NCBI GenBank assembly: GCA_973895155.1
Contig: OZ316894.1
Span: 14,322,001 to 14,386,000, forward strand
Direction: 5' to 3'
Length of the DNA: 64,000 bases
Origin: Marsupella aquatica
Lineage: Eukaryota; Marchantiophyta
A program made the position numbers and the translations under genes. Under the pieces are notes generated by a model that was given only the letters and a program-made list of their open reading frames with translations, was not told the origin of the DNA and did no database searches. Positions 1 to 10,548 of the stretch are shown here, piece after piece. The stretch's first letter is position 1; the number at the start of each line of letters is the position of its first letter.

Positions 1-146
1 TCCTTTTCTAGTTCTAGTTTAGCATATTGATTCTTTTTAACCATACCCTCAGTTATGCTAGCAGATTCTTGAAAATATGCAAAGCTTTTTCCTAAGGCTA
101 CTTCCCCTTCCTTAGGTTTCTGTGATTGCTATTCATCCAAATCCGA

Positions 147-440
147 TTATGGCATCTCGACAATCGGTTTTGGTTTGAAAATTACTTTAGGAGGTAACAT
201 CGCTTGAGGATTTGGGGCAAGTAGTTCAGACCTTGAGGAAGTACCAACTTTGTCTACTTTCCTCACATGCTCAGCTGGTACTACATCTTCATAAGTGTAG
301 ACTTCGAGGTGGCGCACGTCCTCCTCAAAGCTGAATTCGTCCTCCTTGAGCTTCATCATCGCATCCACCCATTGCGAATCAATTGTAGAGGTACTATTAT
401 CGGACGTATAACCGGGTATGATAGCCATGACACAAAACAA
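147..440 (-). CDS. Unrecognised 97-codon ORF
   Basis: An open frame of 97 codons with a mixed acidic middle (SFEEDVRHLEVYTYEDVVPA) and a proline-rich end (PPKVIFKPKPIVEMP). I recognise no domain. It sits at the window edge left of transposon remnants. It could be the end of a retroelement gag gene or a chance frame, since nothing around it shows a promoter or an intron pattern. Confidence 0.2.
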   Translation of the reverse strand: MFCVMAIIPGYTSDNSTSTIDSQWVDAMMKLKEDEFSFEEDVRHLEVYTYEDVVPAEHVRKVDKVGTSSRSELLAPNPQAMLPPKVIFKPKPIVEMP

Positions 441-1165
441 AAAACAAAAAACCTATTACCAGGAGATATTTTGTTGTTAACAGTCAAATTTTACCTGTTA
501 CCAGTAAGCATTTCCCTATTACCAGTTTTGCATCAACCATAGCCCTTTGATCCAAATGAAAAACTACGCTAATCACATAATTTTGCTTTAGTGAATTAGG
601 TTATAAACAAACAATTATTTAGTGCCATCCGATGGATGAAGAGTACTATCAATCCTCCCTTGACACAACATTTTGTTGTAGAAGATAACAGAACACGGTA
701 TTGGGACTATACCCAATGAAACATTCATTCAAATATCACTATTCGTCTAGGCTAAAGAGTGACCCTTAGGGTGGGACCCATCATAGCACAAGTGAAGAGT
801 ACTGTCCAAATCAACTCAATCTAAATGAGTTCACTTAAATGGGCCGTGTATCGTCACAAACAAATGACAAAACACCTCCTAGCGACAACTATATTTTTCA
901 GAATAATTGAATAAACGCGGCTTTAAAGATAAAAGAGAATGATATCAACTTACACATTTTAAATAAAACATGTTGTAATGCTTACACTATACGCGTACAT
1001 AATAAAGCAAGGAACGTAAGATTTCTGGAAGCAGCGCCCGGCGCTAACCAAAAAATTCCGAATAAAACAAGTAAAATATTCGTTGGCTAAAGACAAAATA
1101 GTGACTATCCGTTATATTGAACGACCTATACGGAAGTTTTGGCCTCTATTATAAGCCATTCAAGT
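441..1165. other. Non-coding stretch left of a transposase remnant
   Basis: AT-rich sequence with no supportable gene. Its one notable item is a copy of the 15-bp palindrome listed separately at 1032. It probably represents the terminal part of an older transposon copy whose transposase end lies at 1166-1315. Confidence 0.4.
1032..1046. repeat. Palindromic site (GCGC type), old copy
   Basis: Reads CAGCGC-CCG-GCGCTA, one mismatch from the consensus TAGCGC-N3-GCGCTA found in el1 and el2. It lies 120 bases beyond the transposase stop of the old copy, so that copy belongs to the same element family. Confidence 0.6.
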
Positions 1166-1315
1166 TCAATTCTGCCTCTCCAAGACAAGCCTGACTTCGC
1201 CCACAGTCAAAATTGGTTGGCTACAAAGAGTCGACTCCTCAACCTCAAGTTTGAAAACATTTATGTACACCCAGTATAGATGTTTACAAGGCATGTACAA
1301 CTTGCCACGCGAATG
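1166..1315 (-). pseudogene. MULE transposase C-terminus, SWIM end (old copy el0)
   Basis: Fifty uninterrupted codons including the stop. They contain YMPCKHLYWVY, the second half of a SWIM zinc finger (CxC...CxH), then the family's terminal motif (QPILTVGEVRL) just before the stop. The same sequence ends the transposases at 3524-4264 and 38373-38515. The upstream side is cut by a copia LTR that begins at 1316, directly after the codon for the histidine preceding the SWIM CKH pair. SWIM domains are typical at the C-terminus of plant MULE transposases. Only this end survives; the rest of this copy was not found to the right of the copia remnant. Confidence 0.75.
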
Positions 1316-1612
1316 TGTAGGAAAACCGTCAGCTCCAGACTAGACAGCAATGCGGAACATGAGAGCACTCAATCTCACACTACACCAACAAGACACCACG
1401 ATCATGGAGAAACTCCTGAAGGATCCATAGCTCATGAGATTGAACATGTGAAGAATGAGGGAGAGAATGCTCTCCCTCCAACCTATACCCCCCAAGGGGA
1501 ACTAAGATGTGTGGGCCTAAATAAGTGGATCTTATCCTAAACTAACCAAGGGTCAATTAACCCTAGTAAGGCCAAACTAACTATAGTCGAGAACTTGAGT
1601 AAATTCCTAATA
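1316..1612 (-). repeat. Probable 3' LTR of copia1
   Basis: It is bounded on its downstream side by ...CCTACA at 1316, where the SWIM codons resume, and on the upstream side by a purine tract typical of copia elements (about 1613-1625). The 5' LTR is not in the window, so the boundary near 1612 is inferred only from the purine tract. Confidence 0.5.
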
Positions 1613-1679
1613 ATCTCCACCTTGACTCCAGTTCACACAATGAGGCAGGTGATATACAATATGTAACTAAGTAACATAT

Positions 1680-3176
1680 CTACATAGTCTCCAGTTTGGC
1701 CCTAACATTAATTATATCTACACAATGACTAAAGCTACTGGTAGGTAAAACTTTGGTAAACATGTCTGCTGCATTCTCCTCTGAAGCCACCTTCTCCAGA
1801 AACATCTGTTTTGTCTCAATCACCTCACGGATGAAGTGATAACGAATATCAATGTGCTTTGTCCTAGCGTGGAACACACGGTTCTTTGCTAGATGCAAAG
1901 CACTTTGATTGTCACGCAGTAGCACCGGTCTTTCAAGTAAAAGACCCAAATCACTCACCAATCTCCGTAGCCAGATCAGCTCCTTGGTTGCCTTGCAGGC
2001 AGCCATGTACTCAGTCTCAGTAGTAGACAACGCAACACAGGATTGAGTTGTCGACTTCCAGCTGATACAACCTCCACCCAACATAAACACATAGCCTGTA
2101 GTAGACGTCCTGTTATCCAAGTTACCAACATAATCTGAATCTATAAAACCTCCCAACTCTAATGTAGAGTTTGCTTTACCGTCAAATAGAATCCCACAAT
2201 CTAAGGTACCTTTCAGATATTACAAAACCCATTTCACTGCTTCCCAATGAAGTTTACCAGGGTTTGCCATAAATCTACTCAAAATGCTAACGGCATGGGC
2301 AATGTCAGGTCTAGTGCATGTCATTACATACATCAAACTACCCACAACACTATCATAGGGAACCTATTTCATTGCCAGTCTATCACTCTCACTAGAAGGG
2401 CAATCATTCTTTGAGAGTTTAAAAGTGGGAAGCCAATGGAGTACCAACTGGTTTTGCATTCTCCATCCCATACTTGGCAAGTACTTTCTCTAAATACTGC
2501 CTCTAAGACAACCATAATTGCCTCTGCTCCCTATCACGATGAATCTCCATCCCTAGAATCTTCTTGGCCTGACCCAAGTCCTTCATTGAAAACTCCTTAC
2601 TCAACATTGCTTTCAGATGGGCAACATCAGACTTATTCTCAGCCAGGATCAGCATGTCATCCATGTATAGTGCCAGCACAATGTAACCAAAGCGTGAGTA
2701 ATTCTCCACCTTCTTCATGTAAATACAACAATCATGTTCACTCCGCGTGAACCCCTGTGATAACATGAAGGAATCAAAATAAAAAATCCATTCCAAGGAA
2801 CATGAAGGAATCAAAATGCTTATTCCATTGTCTGGGACTCTACTTCAATTCGTATAACGAGCGCAAGAGCTGACACACCAAGTGTCTGGTCTTCTTGTCA
2901 ATAAAATCTGGAGACTGAGCCATATAAATCCCCACATCAAGCAATCCATGCAGGAAAGTAGTAATTACATCCATTGATCTAGCTCAAGATCATAGAATGC
3001 CACACTTGCAAGTAAAACATGAATAGTAGCGAGTTTGACAACTGGTGAGAAAATCTCTGTGTAGTCCAAGCCCTCCTTTTGGGTGTACCCTTTGGCCACA
3101 AGGCGTGCCTTGGGGTATAACCACCGTGACAGCAAATAGTAAATAGATTTGCTGTTACGAGCAAAAATTTACTCAT
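1680..3176 (-). pseudogene. Copia1 reverse transcriptase and RNase H
   Basis: The minus strand encodes an RT fragment with the active-site box ALYMDDMLIL (2503-2814), then a broken linker with a CTRPDIAHAV motif (about 2157-2500), then copia-type RNase H (1680-2156). The RNase H motifs are DSDYVGNLDNRTSTTGYVF, SWKSTTQSCVALSTTETEY and HARTKHIDIRYHFIRE. Stops and shifts separate the parts, and nothing upstream of the RT palm is recognisable apart from a degraded stretch at 2979-3176. The tyrosine-methionine version of the YVDD box is a common copia variant. It is dead as a unit. Confidence 0.85.
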
Positions 3177-3246
3177 ACGAGTAATTCAATTACTCATAGC
3201 AGAAAATCTGTTTACTCATACGAGAAACTATTTACTTGTACGAGTT
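3140..3246. repeat. Short tandem repeat, about 21-bp unit
   Basis: Four to five imperfect units share a core like TTTACTCATACGAG (for example 3168-3181, 3211-3224 and 3231-3244). It sits exactly at the junction between the copia1 remnant and the flank of el1, so it may mark the element end or the breakpoint. Confidence 0.6.
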
Positions 3247-3523
3247 TTATAGGTTATTCAAAGTTGACAAAAAGGGCTCTATTTTAAACAACAACAGCCA
3301 TATAAGCGCTCTCTGAAATGCTAACATAATGGGGTCCACCATTCAATGATAAATAACGGGCAATATAGAGGTCATTATAAGAAGACGCACTTTATTTAAC
3401 AGTCAATATATTTGCTATATTTAACAGACAACACATATTTTTGGATAAGAAAGTAATGGGTACATCTTCTGCCCGTTAGAAAAGACAAATGCCACTTAAA
3501 GCTGTTGAACGGCACCAAATTGA

Positions 3524-4264
3524 CTACATGTCCGTTCCATTTTGTCGATCAAGCAGGTAACGGACTTCGCCCAATGTCAGAACTGGTTGATTAGATAGTG
3601 TCGAATCGTGAAGACTCAACTTCAACACAGTCTTGAATACCCAATATAGATGTTTGCAAGGCATGTAAGGTTTCCTATAAATGTGCCTCCGATAGAAATC
3701 CTCACAGGAACAGCAAGGAAAATAACAAATTTGCACCCAATAAGAGGCAGCAATCCTCTTATGTTCATGTGTTCTGATACAATACTGCTTCCCCCACGCA
3801 TTCCCACTCGTGACATCTCTCTCGCATACGAGTCTCATTACTTCCATTTCGGATGCTTCGATCTTCTTGTAATGTGTTTGAGTTAGATTCACTCTCTCCA
3901 AGCACTTCCTTCCATTCCTGGAACCACATCTGAAAATTGGGTCCGCTAAATTGATCCTCTCTTGGAACAAATTCACATCAATGCGCAACTCAGACGAGGA
4001 TGGCTCCTGACCTTCCCTTACCTCTCCTGTACCAATTAGACCTTGTTCTCTCAAGAATTGGATCTTGCCCTCCTGGAGATTGGTCCCTCTCGCAATGGGA
4101 AGAACGGGTGGTATATTGGGAATGTTTGAAACACCTCTTCTTGGCCAACTTTTGTGACATTTGTTGTTTGGGCAAAACCATATCTGGTCCGGATGAGGTT
4201 CTCCTCTAAAAAGTCTACATCCTCTTACAGATATTGCGACAACTCCTTTTGGATTTGGAAACAA
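3524..4264 (-). CDS. Transposase C-terminal exon with SWIM zinc finger
   Basis: An open frame of 246 codons. The SWIM signature is CSCEDFYRRH...PYMPCKH (CxC, spacer, CxH), close to the C-terminus, followed by QPVLTLGEVRYLLDRQNG. An upstream QIWFCPNNKCHKSWPRR segment matches the equivalent el3 text (YFCPSNMCHKTGGRR at about 24.34 kb), so this exon is conserved between diverged copies. SWIM fingers in MULE transposases are thought to bind DNA or protein. Confidence 0.75.
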   Translation of the reverse strand: MFPNPKGVVAISVRGCRLFRGEPHPDQIWFCPNNKCHKSWPRRGVSNIPNIPPVLPIARGTNLQEGKIQFLREQGLIGTGEVREGQEPSSSELRIDVNLFQERINLADPIFRCGSRNGRKCLERVNLTQTHYKKIEASEMEVMRLVCERDVTSGNAWGKQYCIRTHEHKRIAASYWVQICYFPCCSCEDFYRRHIYRKPYMPCKHLYWVFKTVLKLSLHDSTLSNQPVLTLGEVRYLLDRQNGTDM

Positions 4265-4386
4265 AATATTCTCTGAAATTTATACCCAACCTTCTTTACT
4301 CGATTTTGACATTCGTCGCGGCTTCCTCTCCAACCGAGGGTCCCATTACAAGCTGGACCAGCACCACGTTTTGCAGTTCGTCGGAG

Positions 4387-5043
4387 CTACCAAAGACATG
4401 GAGCTATGTTAGTTTCCATCGGGAGAAGAGATTCCTCAGGCGCGGCCTCAGCTTGATGTTTGATGAGAGGAACAAAAGATCTTGTCGTTCGACATGAGGG
4501 TGTCTCAAGGACGACGACCTCCTCAGAATCTTCACTCTTAGTTTGAGACAAATTAACGATGCCACTTCCACCAGCAGAAGGTGTGGAAGACATCTTCTCG
4601 AAGTCTGTGGAATGGAGGTTTCTCCTCTTCAAACCCCTTGTATTTGGTGAAGTCACAAGGATAGTATCATGCCTGTGAGAGTCTTGTGCCGAGACATTCC
4701 CACTTGCATTACCTTTTCGTTTCACCGATCGAGTGATGACGTCTCCATTCAATGGAATAGTTCTTTCCAAATCAAATTCAGCTGCGTTGGAAAGAAGGAG
4801 ATTGGTCGCTTCTTCAAATAGACGTGGAGACCATATCATGTCCGCAGATCTGACAGCCAACTCAAAGATAGTGGGTCCAGTTCCCCGATGTAATCCTCGA
4901 CCGTGTGCAGTATAAGCTACGATTTGACATACGACTTGGTTTTGGTCAGTTTTGCATCCCTCCATGAGGCCAACCCGCTTCTTCATTTGCCACGCCTTCA
5001 TGCCTGCATGCATTGATTCCGAACCAGTACAATCTGGAATCAT
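4387..5043 (-). CDS. Transposase middle exon, Ser-rich linker
   Basis: An open frame of 218 codons. The start (GSESMHAGMKAWQMKKRVGL) and GTGPTIFELAVRSADMI match el3 at 23.5-23.78 kb (GNGPTIFELTYCNANTM). The second half is rich in Ser, Thr and acidic residues and looks like a flexible linker to the SWIM exon. No catalytic motif is seen. It lies downstream of the intron that holds two palindromes. Confidence 0.6.
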   Translation of the reverse strand: MIPDCTGSESMHAGMKAWQMKKRVGLMEGCKTDQNQVVCQIVAYTAHGRGLHRGTGPTIFELAVRSADMIWSPRLFEEATNLLLSNAAEFDLERTIPLNGDVITRSVKRKGNASGNVSAQDSHRHDTILVTSPNTRGLKRRNLHSTDFEKMSSTPSAGGSGIVNLSQTKSEDSEEVVVLETPSCRTTRSFVPLIKHQAEAAPEESLLPMETNIAPCLW

Positions 5044-5223
5044 ACCTGCCTCCTCAACATTCTTGCTCTGTCATTGGAAACGAATAAATGTATTTAGCAA
5101 CTACAGTAATTTGCGACAAGTGGAGTTTGTATTTATGCTATATGGACTCTAACTATAAGTAGCGCTATTAAATCTCTTGCATCAATGCCATGTTCGTAGT
5201 TGCAAAAGTCTGCTTGTTCACAC

Positions 5224-5299
5224 TAGCGCTTGGCACTACTATACTGTAACAAGGCATTGGACTCCGAGTACTCATTTTCCATATTAGCGTCGGGCGCTA
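5224..5299. repeat. Pair of palindromic sites in a transposase intron
   Basis: Sites at 5224-5238 (TAGCGC-TTG-GCACTA) and 5285-5299 (TAGCGT-CGG-GCGCTA), in the intron whose donor is at 5349 on minus. The first site is 50 and the second 111 bases into the intron. The el3 transposase has two sites of a different sequence in the same intron, 36 and 104 bases in. Confidence 0.8.
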
Positions 5300-5349
5300 T
5301 TACAAAACATTGGTAATGGACTATCGTGACTATAAGAAAAGACTTACCA

Positions 5350-6780
5350 GTCTTATGAAGTTTCCCCACTGTCTCCAACGGACGACCCACCATGAGAGCC
5401 ATCCTTGCAACATTCAAAGCTTCCCCTGATGGCAATTTCCAGCTCGCCACCAATCATCGATCTCTCTTGACATACGATATGCGTTCAAAAATGTTTTTGC
5501 ATTACGAAGACCGTCCCACATCTTCTTGTGTTCTTCAAGTTTTCCTTCTGGAACACCTTCGCATGAATGCCGACGAAATGACTGATAAAAATGAAATGCA
5601 TCTGATCGCTCTCGGTCAGGATCAAGTACCCCATTGAAGAAAACATTTTGCACCGCATTCCAACCAGTCTGGGCATTGTCCGCCATGAATCCTTGAATTT
5701 GAATGTTCTTCGGGCCATTTTCACTCGCAACTTCTATCATCAATCGCCATGCTCTCTCTAAGGACTTGGTGTCTTCAGCCTTTAACTCACAAGTGAAAAT
5801 TGTACAAAGTGCCCGATAGTGATGATCATATACATGAACACTAAAAGTTAGCCAGTCTGATGTAATTCTATGCATGATGTCAAAACTCACCCATGACCCC
5901 TCTAATGAACACCAGGCTGCATTTTCCAGAGAAGGTCGATCCCAGATCGTTTGCCTTTCACAATCATCTTGAAGATGTGAGCACTTTCGTCTCGACATCC
6001 TTGGCCTGGAAGCAAATACCTATGAAGAAAGGGAAGTGTCACACACTTTTGCATCCGCACCAAATATTCAAGCTCACTTTTACCTTTCTGGTCTTGCCTC
6101 ACACTTCGCAAAATAGAAGCAAACTTTTGTGGGGTAGCAACAACCATGAGGGACTCCCATATCTCCTTCTCCTCTTCCGAAGACATTTCCTCCACGGATT
6201 CCTCACAAAGGGCATTGGTTAGAGAGTCTGTAGCCGCATTTTTTATCCCAGCAGGCGTAGCTCGTGGATTAGCCTGGAACTCCTTTGCGAGGTGAGTCTT
6301 AGCAACCTTTTCAGCCTCTCTCGACCACACCCGACGACTGGGATGGTTGTGAAATCCCATGTGCATAGCCAGCCGGGACATATACGCCAAATCTGTTGAA
6401 TCCACTTTGGCCGAAGGATACATATAGAACATCATGGCCGGACACGATCTCGTACACATTGAAGGTTCAGAGCAGTGGTGACAGACAATACCACCTTGCG
6501 GGATGAGTTCTCCAACTCGAAAGGTTCCTGAGAGTTTTGGTGATCTTGCCCAGACTTGGTTGTTCCTAGTCTTTTTGTCTCTCAAGAATTGGCAGGAATT
6601 GTTCCGACATTCAAGAGAACCGGTACATTGAACCTTTCCAAAATCCCACATCTTCTTTGGTAAAATATTCGAAGATGTTTTGACAATGCGCGTCCAATAA
6701 TAGCAATCCTTCCCGCGGTCCATGTCCTTCAGTCGTTCCCCTTTTGAATTCACGCAATCAACTGGAGGCAACTCAAACAC
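5350..6780 (-). CDS. Transposase Cys-rich and DDE core segment
   Basis: The reading frame changes once, between 5902 and 5998. Conserved blocks shared with el2 and el3 include SWVSFDIMHRITSDWLTFS (first candidate catalytic Asp), RALCTIFTCELKAEDTKSLE, GFMADNAQTGWNAV (second candidate Asp) and DAFHFYQSFRRH (where MULEs usually have a C..H before the catalytic Glu). The order fits a MULE-type RNase-H-fold transposase. Residue assignments are by eye and need a profile alignment. Confidence 0.65.
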
Positions 6781-7337
6781 AACATTCCCATTCTATGTCA
6801 TCGGGAGGCTGGGAACTATCTGATGCGTGAAATCCTTCTCCCTAATGAAACAAGATAACTCGCTATGCCCCTTTGATTTTAGGATAGTATCCATTGCACT
6901 TTGCCGATATACAATTGGAACATCTCGAACCTCCATCTTCACAACCAAGGGATCCATTGGGATCCTTTTTGGGACATCAAAGGAAAGGGGATAATTTTTC
7001 CCCTCGTCTTCCGAAGTGTCAGAGAGATTGACAACATCAACACCACCGGGAATAGAACATGGATCTTGCTATGCTTCAGAATCTTCCAAAATAAAGACCG
7101 CATATACTTTATCCGGATACATCGTCCAAAACCTGAGTCCATCAACGATATCGTAGAAGATGGTATTTGCCTTTGAATCCTTAGGGAGGAGGGACACAGA
7201 GAGAATACACTCTTTTGAAACATCAAATCTTAACCCCAAGATTCATCCAAAACTCTCCTTGACTGAGATTCAGGGGATACGATAACCGTGACAACATCCC
7301 GCGTGTCCTTGCGTCTAACTACAATTGATCGTCCCAT

Positions 7338-8004
7338 ATCAGCGGAAGAGAATATTCGATGTCTCACTTTGCCAATCGGTTTAAGGCTCGTTTGATGTAC
7401 GAGGTTAATAATGACAGTATAAATGAACGTTGAATAATGACAAAGAAAGATACGTTAAGCGTTTAGACCATGTAAATCAATTGAGTTTTATCGTTATTCA
7501 ACGGCTGTATTGAACCAACTGATTGGTCAGTAGTTTAATAGCGTCGGGCGCTACTTTTGTGAACGGAGAACAACTTCACAATGGAAGCATGACTCTGGAC
7601 CAAATACAGTACCGCATGGGGAGGAGGAGAGGGAAAACTCAGATCATAATAATAGCGCTTGGCGCTATCATCAAAGCTCGTACGTTATAACTCTAACAAC
7701 AGACAGGAAATCCATGACGCGGTCCAAATACGCACGTGTGCATTAAATTTTTCACAATCGAGAGATCTCAAAAATCTACCGACGCATCTTGAACGTCTAT
7801 TGCACAATCGGAAACCATTACATCTGAGATGTCCATTTGGGGTCAGAACGTTCTCTCCTTTATCCCCAAAACCTGGCCAGCAAGTCTGCCTTCCATCATT
7901 TGGAGTTCTTCATTCTCAGAACTTTTTTTGTGCTTCCGCCTTCGGTTTCGTCCGAGAAACTTCTGTTGAGTCTCAATCTTTCAGAGTTGTTTGTTTAAGT
8001 TTCC
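7338..8004. other. Divergent spacer upstream of transposase and gene A (el1)
   Basis: No coding supported. It holds two palindromes, at 7539-7553 (TAGCGT-CGG-GCGCTA) and 7653-7667 (TAGCGC-TTG-GCGCTA). As the space between divergent genes it should contain both promoters, but I see no clear TATA box that could be assigned. Confidence 0.6.
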
Positions 8005-8444
8005 ATGGCTCCACCATAAGCAAAGGGGAAGGCAAAGGTTACATTTTGAAGTGACAACAATGGAGAGGGTGCTGAGGAGAAGTCTCTCGCGAAGCCTCCA
8101 GCTCATTCGACCGTCCCAATCTCGGCAAAGGGGAAAGTGATCACAAAGACATGGGAACTGTATCCGCACCAGATGGTGCTCCTCAGGCTAAAGCATAAGT
8201 TCAACCCTTGGTGCAGAAATCTCGGGTGTCGAAGGCGGAGTTTTCTTCTTTGCACCAGTCACCTGGGCATGACACAAGTTCTTCTAGTGAAGGCGAGGAT
8301 ACAGACAACGATGTAGGGACCCACGATGACTTGGGGTCCAACGATGACTCCTCTTGCAGTCGGGGTGGGTTTCGCTAGGGCGTTGGTTCTAGCGATTCCA
8401 ACGATGATTCGAACGCTTACAAGCCAAGTTGGTGGGAAGATTAA
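8005..8444 (+). pseudogene. Small gene A of el1, acidic Ser/Asp-rich tail
   Basis: Recognised by comparison with 16021-16450. Both copies start MAPP followed immediately by a stop (TAA here, TGA there), share a TVPIS(G/A)KGK segment, and end in a Ser/Asp-rich tail finishing SSDSNDDSxAYKPSWWED and a stop. The frame changes between the start and the tail, so this copy is broken or spliced in a way I cannot see. No known domain. It sits between the divergent transposase and the ParB-like gene. Confidence 0.5.
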
Positions 8445-9455
8445 CTTACCCTGGCTACGCATCGATCGTTTGATCCTGCCACGACCAGTTGTTGCAGTAA
8501 TGGTAGTAATGGTAGTCAATCTTTTTCCAGCATGGTTGTCTTGGAATCTAGTGGGAGGTTACTCCTCAGTTTTAAAAAAAATCCTGAAGTGTACACTTGA
8601 TGTTTCTAGACTTGGTGAAGTAAATCCGATGCCCGTAAATGGAGTTTGAAACTCTTAGACATCCCCTTGATGCATTTTGCATGAGTCAATTTGTGCTTTT
8701 TGATGTTCTGTCTTATGGGAATGAGTCAATGTTTGCACCGAATGTCATTTGGAAGTCTTCAAAATGCTTGTAGTTTCCGATGGCGGGGTCTTACCCCTGA
8801 CACGTTCCATATTAGCGCTCGGTGCTATCATTGGAATGCTCAAAATTATACTTCTGATACCAGTGGAATTCTGAAAATATTTGTGGATATGGATGAGTTT
8901 GTATTATGCTCTTGTGATGAGTAGCATCGAATCGGATGTCATTTATGATAGCGCCGAGTGCTAATAAACACTTATGGATAAAACGGTTCAAATAACGTCC
9001 ATTTTGTCCCTCAATGTTGGAATTCCATTTGAATTGTGTAAAAACACATATGTGGACAATTTGTTAGCGCTCGGCGCTATTGAAATTAGTAGTTTAAATC
9101 GGGTAACATGGAGTTGTTTTTGCTAGCGCTTGGCGCTATCAATAAGGCCAAAACAATCAACGGTCATATTTTAACGGTAACATTGAGGATTGTTGGTCAC
9201 GCGTAACATTGAGGATTGTTGTTCACATAAGACGGTTGCTGGTCCACTGGTAATCTTCCAAGTGTTCGGATCTCTTGGTATTACCGTTGAGAAGCACTCT
9301 AATGTGCTCGAGACTCCATCTCTTAACCTTCTATGGGGACTTGGCGCTCGTGGGAGATACGTGATTCTCTAGGAGCAGCCTGTTCGAACGTCACATTCTG
9401 TACCTGAGTCTGTTACTCCGTACTGGATCAGGGGCTCTGGGAGAGTTGTACAATA
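8445..9455. other. Spacer upstream of the ParB-like gene (el1) with four palindromes
   Basis: Sites at 8813-8827 (TAGCGC-TCG-GTGCTA), 8949-8963 (TAGCGC-CGA-GTGCTA), 9065-9079 (TAGCGC-TCG-GCGCTA) and 9124-9138 (TAGCGC-TTG-GCGCTA). No supportable gene. Region el2 has six sites in the same spacer. Confidence 0.75.
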
Positions 9456-10230
9456 GTGTCCGACGTTCTGCTCAACGCCATCGCCATCTCTCAGTGGGGT
9501 AATACGAGGATGGGAGATATTCATGCCAGTCATTCCGAGTCCTCACAGTCCTCTTTTTCAGGTTCTGTGTACACCCGTTGCGTGACTCGGTCCGCTGCAT
9601 CTCATTCACATTTAGACATTGGCTCAACTCTTCCAACCGCGCGATCAAGAAGGAGGAGATCTGAATGGACACGACTGAGGAAGTTGCTTGGGTTGATTTT
9701 GGTGTTGCTGGACTTTCAATGGATGATTACATTTCCAAGCATGTCTTGTCCTTTGGCAAAGATTTCAGAGGATTGGAGAAGGAGCCTCCACAAATTCCTC
9801 TATGTTGATTGATTCATATGGAAGTGGTGCGGACGTTGCAGAAGTAGAGCACCTCCATTGACAAATTGAAGGAGTCATTCCGGATTTCTGGATACAATTC
9901 GCGAATGGGCATGTCATTTTATGTACAGCCAACGAATGCGGATGAGGTTCCACAGATTTGCACTAATGAGATTAGAGCCTCTTGGGACCCAATCAAGGTT
10001 GTCGAGAATGACAAGTTCGAGGAAGAGTGTGACGCTGATCCTGATTTCAAAGTTTTGAAGTACAAGATGTTTTGTGTCTTTGATGGAAATCACCGTTTGT
10101 ATTCGTGGTCGATTGTGACAGCTGAGCATCCGGACAACATTAAGTACCACCCTCGTGTGACTTGCATTGTTTTCAATGGAGATAAAGGTTCCCTCGTGGA
10201 CCTCGAGGCTGCCATGCACACTGTCAACCA
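9456..10230 (+). CDS. ParB/sulfiredoxin-like domain exon (el1)
   Basis: The clear coding part runs from an ATG at 9665 (MDTTEEVAWVDFG) to the intron donor GTAAGT at 10231. Upstream, a conserved block (GSVYTRCVTRS) in another frame suggests an earlier exon or a shift. The key segment is MFCVFDGNHRLYSWS, followed by HPRVTCIVFNGD and DLEAAMHTVNQ. It resembles the ParB/Srx fold pattern: strand ending in DGxHR, then helix, then a strand of the VPVIV type, then an acidic helix ending in N. In bacteria and phages such domains often precede a DNA methylase, as here. Stops at the IPLC and TLQK positions show decay. The ParB assignment rests on a motif pattern only; the core from about 9866 is open. 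Confidence 0.5.
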
Positions 10231-10317
10231 GTAAGTCATTGTTCAGGACAACCTCATTTAATATGACATACTAGTTCAAGATGGACTTTCGATGTGATAT
10301 TATCTTTGGTGTTTTAC

Positions 10318-10332
10318 TAGCGCTTGGCGCTG
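10318..10332. repeat. Palindromic site in ParB-gene intron 1 (el1)
   Basis: TAGCGC-TTG-GCGCTG, 27 bases before the acceptor at 10359. The el2 intron has a site 25 bases before its acceptor. Confidence 0.8.
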
Positions 10333-10359
10333 CTAATTTCCATGTAAATTTTGACGTAG

Positions 10360-10527
10360 GTTGGGACAAGCTGTGGTCAAGTCGTCTTGGATTCTTGATG
10401 CCAACAGAATCTCTCGTCTTTTATCCCATGACCTACAGCACTACAAACCCCTCATTGATGCTACGAGTTATGCAAATTTTGAAGCCATTCGAAAGAAGAC
10501 TTGCGAGATGGTACTTATTTCTTAAAG
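10360..10527 (+). CDS. Second exon of ParB-like gene (el1), truncated
   Basis: After an acceptor at 10359 the phase joins cleanly to exon 1 (CA|G). The peptide LGQAVVKSSWILDANR... and HYKPLIDATSYANFEAIRKK matches el2 at 18424. The frame then stops at about 10525. The 343-codon region that follows in el2 is absent here, replaced by unrelated sequence to about 11.38 kb, so el1 has lost the middle of the protein. Confidence 0.6.
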
Positions 10528-10548
10528 AGAGAAAAGAAGAAAAATCTT

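Larger units (their letters stand above)
1316..3178 (-). mobile_element. Ty1/copia retrotransposon remnant (copia1)
   Basis: The minus strand carries, in order, part of reverse transcriptase, RNase H, a purine-rich tract (GTCAAGGTGGAGA) and a 3' LTR. The LTR ends with CA exactly where the el0 transposase frame is interrupted. Gag, protease and integrase are missing: recognisable coding fades near 3.18 kb. This is a 5'-truncated element inserted into the older MULE copy. Confidence 0.75.
3524..7337 (-). pseudogene. MULE-like transposase gene of el1 (multi-exon)
   Basis: Likely start at 7337 (MGRSIVVRRKD; el2 has MAQNIVVTRKD at the matching place). In order along the protein: an N-terminal region (6781-7337); a Cys/His-rich part with KVQCTGSLECRNNSC and IVCHHCSEPSMC, then MHMGFHNHPSRR (5999-6780); a DDE-type core (5414-5998); a Ser-rich middle exon (4387-5043); and a SWIM finger at the end (3524-4264). 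One intron donor (GTAAGT) is visible at 5349 on minus and its intron holds two palindromes. Frameshifts near 5950 and stops near 6795 and 7220 show decay. The DDE core plus terminal SWIM is the MULE arrangement, though overall similarity to well-known MULEs is low. It is divergent from the ParB/MTase gene. Confidence 0.7.
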